Source: CAYORM01 sp964406375 (GTDB taxonomy: Bacteria > Pseudomonadota > Alphaproteobacteria > DSM-16000 > Inquilinaceae). From it: a DNA stretch of 57,698 nt. The translations under genes were made by a program, and so were the position numbers. Below the pieces are notes generated by a model that had not been told where the DNA came from, made no database searches, and saw nothing but the letters and a program-made list of their open reading frames with translations. Location of the stretch: contig CAYORM010000016.1 of the NCBI GenBank assembly GCA_964406375.1, positions 1 to 57,698 of the forward strand. Direction: 5' to 3'. How positions within the stretch are numbered: the stretch's first letter is position 1; each line of letters begins with the position of its first letter. This document shows positions 40,065 to 47,237 of the stretch, in pieces.

Positions 40065-42749
40065 TCAGCCGCGGCTCTTGGAGGCGATCTCGTAGACGTC
40101 GGGCGACAGGCCCGGGGTATTCAGGATGCGGTCGAGCTGGGCGCGCATCAGCGCTTGGCGACCCGGTTCGTGGCGCTGCCAGCGACCGAGGGGCAGGAGG
40201 GTCCGCGCGGCGAGTTGCGGGTTGATGCCGTCGAGATGGAGCACTTGGTCGGCGAGGAATGCGTAGCCGCTGCCGTCGGCGGCGTGGAAGCGGAGCTGGT
40301 TGGCCGATGCGAAGGCCGAGACGAGTGCGCGGACACGGTTGGGCGTCCGCCAGGTGAAGGCCGGGTGGTCGAGCAGCGCCCGGACCGTGGGGAGCGTGTC
40401 GGGCCGTGCCGAGGTCGCCTGCAGCGTGAACCATTTGTCGACGACCAGCGGCTCGTGCTGCCAGCGCTCATAGAAGGCGGCGAGAAGGCGCGGCCGCTCC
40501 GGCGTGTCGAGGTCGCGCAGGATCGTCAGCGCCGCCAACACCTCCGTCATGGTCCGGCCGTGTTCGGCCTGATGGACGACGCGATGGAGCTGTGCCGGAT
40601 CGGTGGCGAGATAGGCGAGGCAGACATTGCGCAGCGCCCGCCGGCCCATGGCCGCCGAGTCGATCGCCGGCGGCCCGTCCTCGGCCAGCTCCTCGTAGCG
40701 TTCGGCGAGCCGGTCGGCGAGCAGCGTGCCGATCTTGGCGCGCGCGGCCTCCCGCACCCGGTGGATCGCCTCGACGTCGATCTCGCTCATCTGGTCGGCG
40801 AGAAACGCCTCCGAGGGGAGCTGGATCGCCTCGGCCACGAAGGCGGGGGCGAGGCTGCGATCGGCGAGCAGCCGGTCAATGGCGGCGATGAAGCGGCCCG
40901 GAAGGCGTCCGGTCTCGATACCGTCACCGCCCTCGGCGATGGTGCCGAGGAGAAGCCGCGTCGCGATCTGCTGGCCGGCCTCCCAGCGGTTGAAGGCATT
41001 CTCGTCATGCGCGAACAGGACGAGCAGCTCCTCCATGTCGAGCGGCTCCAGCCGCACCGGCGCCGAGAAGTCGCGGAACAGGGACGGGACCGGCCGGCTC
41101 TTCAGGCCGGTGAAGGTGAAGCTCTGCTCGGCCTCGCGCAGCGACAGCACGATCGTGCCATCGGCATCCTCCGGCACCGGCCGGCGCTCGTCCGCCTCAC
41201 CATCTCCCTCCAGACGCAGCGGCAACCGCTCGCCGTCGGCGGAGACGAGCCCGAGCGCGACCGGGATGTGCAGCGGCGCCTTGTCGGGCTGGCCGGGGGT
41301 GGGCGGCGTCATCTGCCGCAGCGTCAGGACATAGCGCCCCGCCGCCTCGTCCCAGTGTCCGCGCGCGGTGATGCGCGGCGTGCCGGCCTGGCGGTACCAC
41401 AGGCGGAACTGCGAGAGATCGATCTCGCCCGCCTCTTCCATGGCCTCGACGAAATCCTCGCAGGTCGCGGCCGAGCCGTCATGCCGCGCGACATAGAGGT
41501 CGATGCCGCGCCGGAAGCGCTCGGCGCCGATCAGGGTGTGGATCATCCGCACCACCTCGGCGCCTTTCTCGTAGACGGTCGGCGTGTNNNNNNNNNNGTA
41601 GAAATTGTTGATCTCGATATAGCTGTCCGGACGGATCGGATGGGCGGTCGGCCCGTCATCCTCCGGGAACTGGATCGTCCGCAGCCGCCGGACGTCGGCG
41701 ATCCGCTGGACGGCCGGGTCGTTCATGTCGGCCGAGAATTGCTGATCACGGAAGACCGTGAGCCCCTCCTTCAGCGACAGCTGGAACCAGTCGCGGCAGG
41801 TGATGCGATTGCCGGTCCAGTTGTGGAAATACTCATGCGCGATGACGGATTCGACGCGCTGATAGTCGGTGTCGGTCGCGGTCTCGGGGCTCGCGAGGAC
41901 CAGCGCGGTATTGAAGATGTTGAGGCCCTTGTTCTCCATCGCCCCCATGTTGAAGTCCGACACGGCGACGATCATGAAGAGGTCGAGATCGTATTCGAAG
42001 CCGTAGACCCGCTCGTCCCACGCCATCGACGCTTTCAGCGACCGCATCGCGTGGTCACATTTGCCGAGATCCTCGGGGCGGACATAGAGATGGAGCGCGA
42101 CCTCCCGGCCCGAGCGGGTGATAAAGCGGTCCTCGATCCGCTCGAGCCGACCGGCGACGAGCGCGAAGAGGTAGCTCGGCTTGGGATAGGGATCCTCCCA
42201 GCGGGCCCAGTGGCGCCCCTCCGGCAAGGTGCCGGAGGCGACCGGATTGCCGTTCGACAGGAGGACCGGGCAGGTCTCGGCATCCGCCGTGATCGTCACG
42301 GTGTAGCGGGAGAGCACGTCCGGCCTGTCGAGGAAATAGGTGATGCGGCGAAAACCTTCGGCCTCGCACTGGGTGGTGAAATTACCACCCGAGACATAGA
42401 GCCCCTCGAGAGCCGTGTTCTCATGCGGCCGGATGGCGGTCTCGACATCGAGGACGAAGGCGTCGGGCACATCGGCGATGGTGAGGCTCTCGTCGTCCCG
42501 GGTGTAGCGGTTCGGCCCGAGATCGGCACCGTCGAGCGCAACCCGCTTCAGGTCGAGATCGCGCCCGTCGAGCACCAGCGGCGCCATCGGGCGCGAGGCG
42601 GCCGGGTTGCGCCGCACCGTCAGCCGCGAGCGCATGGTGGCGCCGTCGTCGCGCAGATCGAAGGCCAGATCGACCGTGTCGATCAGGAAATCCGGCACGG
42701 TGTAGTCAGCGAGGCGCCGGGTGGGCGGCGCTGCGGTCTGGTCGGCCAT
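40065..42749 (-). CDS. pepN: Aminopeptidase N (M1 family)
   Basis: 894-residue M1 zinc aminopeptidase removing N-terminal residues from peptides. The substrate motif GAMENKGLNIF and the zinc motif HEYFHNWTGNRITCRDWFQLS with the downstream Glu are intact, and the length fits bacterial PepN. It starts 35 bp after the PEPC-like gene. The frame is interrupted by ten Ns (41588-41597), which separate NNFY and TPTVYEKG; PepN proteins normally read NFYT-x-TVYEKG with no insertion, so the gap is an assembly artefact rather than extra residues. Confidence 0.95.
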   Translation of the reverse strand: MADQTAAPPTRRLADYTVPDFLIDTVDLAFDLRDDGATMRSRLTVRRNPAASRPMAPLVLDGRDLDLKRVALDGADLGPNRYTRDDESLTIADVPDAFVLDVETAIRPHENTALEGLYVSGGNFTTQCEAEGFRRITYFLDRPDVLSRYTVTITADAETCPVLLSNGNPVASGTLPEGRHWARWEDPYPKPSYLFALVAGRLERIEDRFITRSGREVALHLYVRPEDLGKCDHAMRSLKASMAWDERVYGFEYDLDLFMIVAVSDFNMGAMENKGLNIFNTALVLASPETATDTDYQRVESVIAHEYFHNWTGNRITCRDWFQLSLKEGLTVFRDQQFSADMNDPAVQRIADVRRLRTIQFPEDDGPTAHPIRPDSYIEINNFYXXXXTPTVYEKGAEVVRMIHTLIGAERFRRGIDLYVARHDGSAATCEDFVEAMEEAGEIDLSQFRLWYRQAGTPRITARGHWDEAAGRYVLTLRQMTPPTPGQPDKAPLHIPVALGLVSADGERLPLRLEGDGEADERRPVPEDADGTIVLSLREAEQSFTFTGLKSRPVPSLFRDFSAPVRLEPLDMEELLVLFAHDENAFNRWEAGQQIATRLLLGTIAEGGDGIETGRLPGRFIAAIDRLLADRSLAPAFVAEAIQLPSEAFLADQMSEIDVEAIHRVREAARAKIGTLLADRLAERYEELAEDGPPAIDSAAMGRRALRNVCLAYLATDPAQLHRVVHQAEHGRTMTEVLAALTILRDLDTPERPRLLAAFYERWQHEPLVVDKWFTLQATSARPDTLPTVRALLDHPAFTWRTPNRVRALVSAFASANQLRFHAADGSGYAFLADQVLHLDGINPQLAARTLLPLGRWQRHEPGRQALMRAQLDRILNTPGLSPDVYEIASKSRG
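41588..41597. other. 10-N assembly gap inside pepN
   Basis: A run of exactly ten Ns. On the coding strand the flanks read TTCTAC then (after the Ns) ACACGCCGACC. Collapsing the gap with a 2-bp AC overlap gives TTCTACACGCCGACC, i.e. FYTPTV, the expected PepN sequence in frame. The real missing length is therefore probably zero or negative. Confidence 0.9.
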
Positions 42750-42784
42750 CGGCTCAGGGCCCTGCTCGTCTGTTCGCCTGCTGC

Positions 42785-45724
42785 TCAGCCGAAGAACCCC
42801 GCACGGTGGACGACCGCTCCCGACACCCGGCAGACCAGGCGGTGCAGCCGCCGCATCGGGTCGAAGATGGTCTCGTTCTCCACGCGGTAGTTCTGGCTCT
42901 CATCCGACCGGTAGGAGGCCGGCTCGCCCCAGTCGTCGGCGGTCGGGGCCCCGTCGGTCAAGGGGAAGATCTCCTCGAGCAGGTCAACCGAGGATGCGAC
43001 GTCGAGATGCAGGATCCGGGCGACGAGCTGCCGGCGCGTCACCGCATGCCGGCTCGAGAACTCCGGGATCTCCATCGCGGCGAGACAGATCTCGTGGATC
43101 AGCGTCAGACGGATCGCATGCAGAAGGGCGATCGCATCGCGGCTCTCGGTATCCACCGGCTCCGGCACACCGACCTCGGCGAGACCCGCGCGCAGCAGGA
43201 TGAAGTCGCGGTAGAGCGTGCGGAACACCCGGCCCTGCTTCTCATGCATCGCTAGCGGTTCGAGGTGCTCGGCGAGGCCGAGCATCCGCTCCGCCATCTC
43301 CCGGTCGGGTTCATGGGCGGCGCGCGCGACCCAGATGCCGGGGTCGAGCGCGCCGACATAGGCCTGCATCGCGCGCGGGTCGCTGACCCCGGCGGCATAG
43401 GCGACGATCGCCATCAGCTGGCGGAACCGCCGCGACCGCCGGTAGAGCGACCGGAAGGGCTCCGGATCCTTGGCGATCGCCGCGCCCAGCCCGCCGACGG
43501 AATTGGCCAGCAGGCCGAGCTGCATCAGCACCGCATTGTGCGGGATGGCGCGGAGCTGCGACGGCATCGTCTGATCGAGCTCCGCCGGATCCTCATGCTG
43601 GCGCTTCAGTGATCGGCTGCCGGAGGGGAAGAGCATGTTGGCGCCGAAGGCGGTCAGCAGGGTCCCATAGTCGCGGTCGGACATGAGACGCACCTGGAAG
43701 GCCTTCACCGTCGTGAAGAACTCCCGGACATAGGCGGGCTCATCGTAGAACGGGTCGTCGGTCGAGTTGACGCCGCGTCGCATCACATGCTCGAGGATGC
43801 GCACGACGACCGCATAGGCGAGGGCAGGGTTGGCGAAGAAGGTGAAGCCGTCGCCGCCCTGGAAGCTGACCTCCTGCTTGAAGCGCACCCCCATCTCGGC
43901 CATGAAGCCGCGCGTCGCCGGCGTGTCGATATAGGACAGACGATCGGGGAAGCCGTCGGGATGGGCGCCGCGGCCGACGCTCTCGCCATGGGTGTCGAAC
44001 AGGACGAGCTGCACATCCGGCAGGCCGGCCTTGGCGAGCACCCGGATCAGCCGCAGTCGCAGCCGCTCGATCGAGGCGGCGGCGGGCGTCTGGCCGAGAT
44101 AGCGACCGGCGTCGGAATAGCCGGTCTGGATGCAGAGGCGGCCGCGCGCCTGGACATAGGCCCGGTAGTGCGGGTTCTCCAGCAATTGCTCGACGATCCG
44201 GCTGCCGCCCTCGAGGGCCTTCTCGGTCTCGAACAGCGGCGAGATATCGAGCATGCCGTCGATGCCGAAGACGCGGGCGTAATAGAGCGCGGCGAGGCAG
44301 GTGAAGGCGCTCTCGGTCTCGGCGATCAGGAAGCGGATTGGCACCGAGCGGTCGTTGAACTTCAGCATCTGCGCCAGCAGCATGTAGAGCCGCTTGGCCG
44401 AGGTACGCTCGCCGAGCACCGAACCGAAATTCACCGTCTCCGGCCGCGCCTGTTCGAGCAGGGCATTGAGGCGGTTGAGATAGGATTGCCTGTAGCGCGG
44501 GTCGTTGGGATCGCCGACCAGCCCGACCGCCTTGCGGATCGCATTGTGGATCTGCGTGGCGTTGATGCGGACATGGGTGTGGGACTGGCCAAGACCATGC
44601 GTCGCCAGCTCTGCCCGCAGCAGCAGGAGCCGCTCGATGAGATCCTCGTCCTCGGCCCGGCCGAGGGCGCGATCGACGATCTCGACGAGGTCGGCGGCCT
44701 CGTTCATGCGCAGCGCCCGCCCGTCATGCATGCGGCGGTTCATCGCCCGGATGTGCTCGCGTCCCGCGGGTGTCGCGGGATCGGCCATCGAGAAGACGGC
44801 GATCTCGTCCTGGATCTGGGTGACGGCGAGGGCGAGCCGGCTCTGCAGGAGTTCGAGCGCCTCGGCGAGGCCGGTGCCCGTCTGCGGGTGGTCGGCCCGG
44901 ATCCGGCGCACCGTATCGAGATGTGCGGAGAGCTGGACCGACTGGACGACCAGCCGCTTGTGCAGCGTGTCGGTCCAGCCGATGTCGGACCGCCCGTCGA
45001 GATCGTAGCCCACCCAGCTCGCGACGGTGAGGAGCCGCGGCGTCAGCTCGCGATAGCGGTCGGGCCAGTGGCTGCGGGCGACCGAGATGAGGATCTGGTA
45101 GGCCCGGGCGATGGCCGCGCGCGCCCGACCGATCACCTCGACCGACAAGGCGTGCTCGCGCTGCAGCGACAGATCGTCATCGGGGCGATGCTCGGCCACG
45201 GCCGCGCGCTCGATGATGGCCCGACGCGCCGCCTCGTCGAGCGGCTGCCCCTGGCCGTCGCTTCCGGCCGCGAGGTCGGCGAGGTCGCGCATCAGCGCGC
45301 CCGACAGGTTGAAGGTGGGATGGGCCGTGAAGACGATGCCGAAGACTTCCTGCTCGACGCGCGCGCGGAATTCCTCGAAGGTGACCGGCGCTCCGGTCTC
45401 GTCACGGGCGACCGCCTCGAAGACGGCGCGCAGGCAGGCGTCATTGGCCGTGACATCGGTCTCACCGACATAACGGGCGAGGCGTCGGGCCCGGTGCTCG
45501 TAGCCCTGGGCTGTCAGATGGGCGATCAGCGCCTCGATCTGATCGATCGAGAGCGTCCCGTCGCGCAACCGGCCCGACAATGCGATCGACAGTTGCTGGA
45601 TGGGATTGGCAAGCGCGTACTCGCTCTCCCGCTCGCGATACTCTGCGAGAAGAGAGCGGAGCTGGCGCGCAAGTTCGGCCGTCCGCTCGCGGGGGATCGC
45701 CGCCGCTCCCGCATTGTCGGGCAT
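42785..45724 (-). CDS. Divergent phosphoenolpyruvate carboxylase homologue
   Basis: 979-residue protein with a PEPC (PF00311) framework but altered catalytic motifs. Kept: His135 in TAHPTF (family TAHPTE), the FET block before the metal site (PLFETEK), Asp538 in GYSDAGR (family GYSDSxKDAG), Arg in HVRIN, GSRSLKR and LRAIPH. Changed: the family loop FHGRGGSIGRGG reads FDTHGESVGRGAH, so the His and first Arg are Asp577 and His579; the Lys after GYSD is Arg541; GGDRDGNP reads GYDLDGRS; the C-terminal QNTG/RNTG is absent. The start at 45724 follows GGGAGG. The family normally makes oxaloacetate from PEP and bicarbonate; whether this one does is open. It is followed by pepN 35 bp downstream. Confidence 0.8.
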   Translation of the reverse strand: MPDNAGAAAIPRERTAELARQLRSLLAEYRERESEYALANPIQQLSIALSGRLRDGTLSIDQIEALIAHLTAQGYEHRARRLARYVGETDVTANDACLRAVFEAVARDETGAPVTFEEFRARVEQEVFGIVFTAHPTFNLSGALMRDLADLAAGSDGQGQPLDEAARRAIIERAAVAEHRPDDDLSLQREHALSVEVIGRARAAIARAYQILISVARSHWPDRYRELTPRLLTVASWVGYDLDGRSDIGWTDTLHKRLVVQSVQLSAHLDTVRRIRADHPQTGTGLAEALELLQSRLALAVTQIQDEIAVFSMADPATPAGREHIRAMNRRMHDGRALRMNEAADLVEIVDRALGRAEDEDLIERLLLLRAELATHGLGQSHTHVRINATQIHNAIRKAVGLVGDPNDPRYRQSYLNRLNALLEQARPETVNFGSVLGERTSAKRLYMLLAQMLKFNDRSVPIRFLIAETESAFTCLAALYYARVFGIDGMLDISPLFETEKALEGGSRIVEQLLENPHYRAYVQARGRLCIQTGYSDAGRYLGQTPAAASIERLRLRLIRVLAKAGLPDVQLVLFDTHGESVGRGAHPDGFPDRLSYIDTPATRGFMAEMGVRFKQEVSFQGGDGFTFFANPALAYAVVVRILEHVMRRGVNSTDDPFYDEPAYVREFFTTVKAFQVRLMSDRDYGTLLTAFGANMLFPSGSRSLKRQHEDPAELDQTMPSQLRAIPHNAVLMQLGLLANSVGGLGAAIAKDPEPFRSLYRRSRRFRQLMAIVAYAAGVSDPRAMQAYVGALDPGIWVARAAHEPDREMAERMLGLAEHLEPLAMHEKQGRVFRTLYRDFILLRAGLAEVGVPEPVDTESRDAIALLHAIRLTLIHEICLAAMEIPEFSSRHAVTRRQLVARILHLDVASSVDLLEEIFPLTDGAPTADDWGEPASYRSDESQNYRVENETIFDPMRRLHRLVCRVSGAVVHRAGFFG

Positions 45725-45763
45725 GACTTCGAACCTCCCGGATGGCTTGTGCAGGCGGGCGCG

Positions 45764-45792
45764 ACGATGCGAGCCGTGCGGCGGGCTGTCAA
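45764..45792 (-). promoter_or_regulatory. Sigma-70-like promoter of the PEPC-like gene
   Basis: Minus strand: a perfect -35 TTGACA (45792-45787), a 17-bp spacer and -10 CATCGT (45769-45764, 3 of 6). The predicted start near 45757 gives a leader of about 33 nt before the ATG at 45724. Confidence 0.5.
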
Positions 45793-45808
45793 CGCGCCCG
45801 GGCCTACC

Positions 45809-45840
45809 ATCTCGCAGATGCATCATCGCAAATGCGAGAT
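45809..45840. promoter_or_regulatory. Nested inverted repeat just upstream of the PEPC-like promoter
   Basis: The outer arms ATCTCGCA (45809-45816) and TGCGAGAT (45833-45840) are perfect. On the minus strand the block holds three TCGCA/TGCGA half-sites (the first two forming the dyad TCGCATTTGCGA) and a GATGCATC palindrome. It lies about 17 bp upstream of the -35 box, the position of an activator site. Confidence 0.6.
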
Positions 45841-45888
45841 TGACGCCGACGCCGGGCTGTCTCAATCAGCGGGGGAGGAGAGGCGTTG

Positions 45889-45920
45889 GCCCCGGTGCCG
45901 GGGGGAGGAGGCACCGGGGC
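45889..45920 (-). repeat. Anti-SD hairpin 3
   Basis: Perfect 11-bp stem GCCCCGGTGCC / GGCACCGGGGC with a 10-nt loop TCCTCCCCCC on the minus strand, giving the exact motif CCTCCTCCC across the stem-loop junction. Confidence 0.88.
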
Positions 45921-45929
45921 TCGACGCGC

Positions 45930-45976
45930 GGTCCCGTCCTGAGGCGCTAGGAGGAGGGACTTGCGCCTCCGGGACC
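45930..45976 (-). repeat. Anti-SD hairpin 2
   Basis: Two 7-bp stems (GGTCCCG with CGGGACC, GAGGCGC with GCGCCTC) separated by a 4-nt bulge on one side; the 15-nt loop reads AAGTCCCTCCTCCTA on the minus strand. Confidence 0.8.
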
Positions 45977-46003
45977 TTGTGGTGCGGCGCTTTCGCATCC
46001 GCT

Positions 46004-46033
46004 GCGATGGTTTGGGGGGAGGAGAACCATCGC
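46004..46033 (-). repeat. Anti-SD hairpin 1
   Basis: Perfect 9-bp stem GCGATGGTT / AACCATCGC with a 12-nt loop that reads CTCCTCCCCCCA on the minus strand. Confidence 0.85.
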
Positions 46034-46046
46034 GTCCACGCCGCTA

Positions 46047-46075
46047 GATATGTTGGCGCTTCGCGGCGGCGCAAG
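46047..46075 (-). promoter_or_regulatory. RpoH-like promoter for the sRNA cluster
   Basis: Minus strand: -35 CTTGCG (46075-46070), exactly 17 bp, then -10 CATATCT (from 46052). This fits the alphaproteobacterial heat-shock sigma pattern CTTG...CNTATNT. The expected start near 46040 would place hairpin 1 about 7 nt from the RNA 5' end. Confidence 0.5.
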
Positions 46076-46232
46076 TGAGCCTCGGTCGCACCTTGCGCGC
46101 ACCTGTCGCTTGTGCCCGGAATAACCATCAATCAAATCAACGCCTTGCCGGTGCGCCGTATATGTCGTTAAACTTTTTTAAGGGTAGGAATGCGCCAGGG
46201 GCATGGCTCGTGGTGCCTCTCGGCCGCGCGGG
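46076..46232. other. Non-coding stretch after the threonine dehydratase gene
   Basis: 157 bp with no convincing reading frame. It holds the AT-rich segment TTAAACTTTTTTAA (46168-46181) and otherwise shows nothing I recognise. It could contain further promoter elements for the sRNA cluster. Confidence 0.5.
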
Positions 46233-47237
46233 TCAGGCGGCCGCGAGCACCTCTCGATAGAGGGCCGGATCGACATTGCCGCCCGTTGCAACACAGACGA
46301 TAGTCTGCGCCGCCGGCAGCGTTGCGCGGTCGAGCGCGGCAGCAAGCGCCGCGGCGCCGCTCGGCTCCACGACGAGGCGCAGATCCTCGAAAGCCGCGCG
46401 CATCGCGGCGCGGATCGCCTCGTCATCGACCGCGAAGCCGGAGGTGACGCCGCGCATATTGATCGGGAAGGTGAGCCGGCCGGGTTGAGGGGCCATCAGC
46501 CCGTCACACAGCGTCGTCGGCCCCGCCGTATTCGGCAGCCGCTGCCCCGCGGCGATCGAGCGGGCGGTGTCGTCAAAACCCGCCGGTTCGACCGTATGCA
46601 CCGGCACGCCGGGCATCGCGGCGGCCATGGCGAGGACGATCCCCGCCGTCAGCCCGCCGCCGCCGCAGCACACCAGCACCGCATCGGGCACCACGCCGAG
46701 CGCCGTGCATTGTGCCGCGATCTCGAGCCCCACGGTGCCCTGCCCGGCGATGACCGCGGGATCGTCATAGGGACGCACCAGCGTCGCGCCGGTCTCGGCG
46801 ACGATGGCGGCGGCAATGGCCTCGCGATCCTCGCCATGCCGGCGATACAGGCGGACCCGGGCGCCCAGCGCTTCCGTGTTGCGCCGCTTCACCGTCGGCG
46901 CATCGTCCGGCATGACGATCGTTGCCGGGATGCCGAGGATGCCGGCCGCCGCCGCCACGCCCTGGGCATGATTGCCGCTGGAGAAGGCAACGACGCCCCG
47001 CGGCCGGTCCGCCTCGGGGATCGCGGAGATGCGGTTGAAGGCGCCGCGGAACTTGAAGGAGCCGGTGCGCTGCAGCGGCTCGGCCTTGACCAGAATCCGG
47101 CGCCCGGCGCGGCGGTGCAGCGCCGCGGCGTCGAGCAGCGGGGTACGCACCGCATGGCCCTCGATGACGTGCGCGGCGCGCTCGACATCCGCTGCGGTCG
47201 GCGGCGACACCCCGGGGTCAGACACTCCGCTGTTCAT
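46233..47237 (-). CDS. Threonine/serine dehydratase family PLP enzyme
   Basis: 334-residue fold-type II PLP enzyme, deaminating threonine or serine (or racemising serine). The PLP Lys is in RTGSFKFRGA, SSGNHAQG binds the substrate carboxylate and CCGGGGLTAG the phosphate. It has no C-terminal regulatory ACT domain, so it is the catabolic/short type (TdcB or serine-racemase-like) rather than IlvA. The ATG at 47237 overlaps the slt stop (ATGA); longer frames upstream are shadows of slt. Confidence 0.92.
   Translation of the reverse strand: MNSGVSDPGVSPPTAADVERAAHVIEGHAVRTPLLDAAALHRRAGRRILVKAEPLQRTGSFKFRGAFNRISAIPEADRPRGVVAFSSGNHAQGVAAAAGILGIPATIVMPDDAPTVKRRNTEALGARVRLYRRHGEDREAIAAAIVAETGATLVRPYDDPAVIAGQGTVGLEIAAQCTALGVVPDAVLVCCGGGGLTAGIVLAMAAAMPGVPVHTVEPAGFDDTARSIAAGQRLPNTAGPTTLCDGLMAPQPGRLTFPINMRGVTSGFAVDDEAIRAAMRAAFEDLRLVVEPSGAAALAAALDRATLPAAQTIVCVATGGNVDPALYREVLAAA

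Larger units (their letters stand above)
45871..46040 (-). ncRNA. Cluster of anti-Shine-Dalgarno hairpins, cuckoo/CcsR-like sRNA(s)
   Basis: On the minus strand, about 170 nt hold four CUCCUCC-type motifs: three in the loops of strong hairpins (listed separately) and one (CTCTCCTCCCCC, 45871-45882) with a weaker ACGCC/GGCGT pairing. This is the architecture of cuckoo/CcsR sRNAs in alphaproteobacteria, which expose a CCUCCUCCC motif in hairpin loops and base-pair with ribosome binding sites. Those RNAs are usually made under RpoH control, and a matching promoter lies just upstream. Unlike CcsR of Rhodobacter, no DUF1127 gene is adjacent. Whether one transcript or two tandem two-hairpin RNAs are made is unclear; no T-tract marks an end. 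Confidence 0.7.

Noticed and set aside
40155..42890. A 911-codon plus-strand frame opposite pepN
   Set aside because: It is the antisense of a clear aminopeptidase N; long open antisense frames are expected at this GC content and it has no homology features.
43787..46078. A 763-codon plus-strand frame opposite the PEPC-like gene
   Set aside because: Antisense shadow; the minus strand shows conserved PEPC blocks and a ribosome binding site.
45947..46135. Short minus-strand frame across the hairpin cluster as a DUF1127-type gene
   Set aside because: The translation has no DUF1127 pattern and crosses hairpin 1 and part of hairpin 2; structure, not coding, explains the region.
46168..46181. CtrA-like box TTAAACTTTTTTAA
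   Set aside because: The spacing between the TTAA halves is 6 bp, not the 7 bp required by CtrA, and no cell-cycle gene is adjacent.
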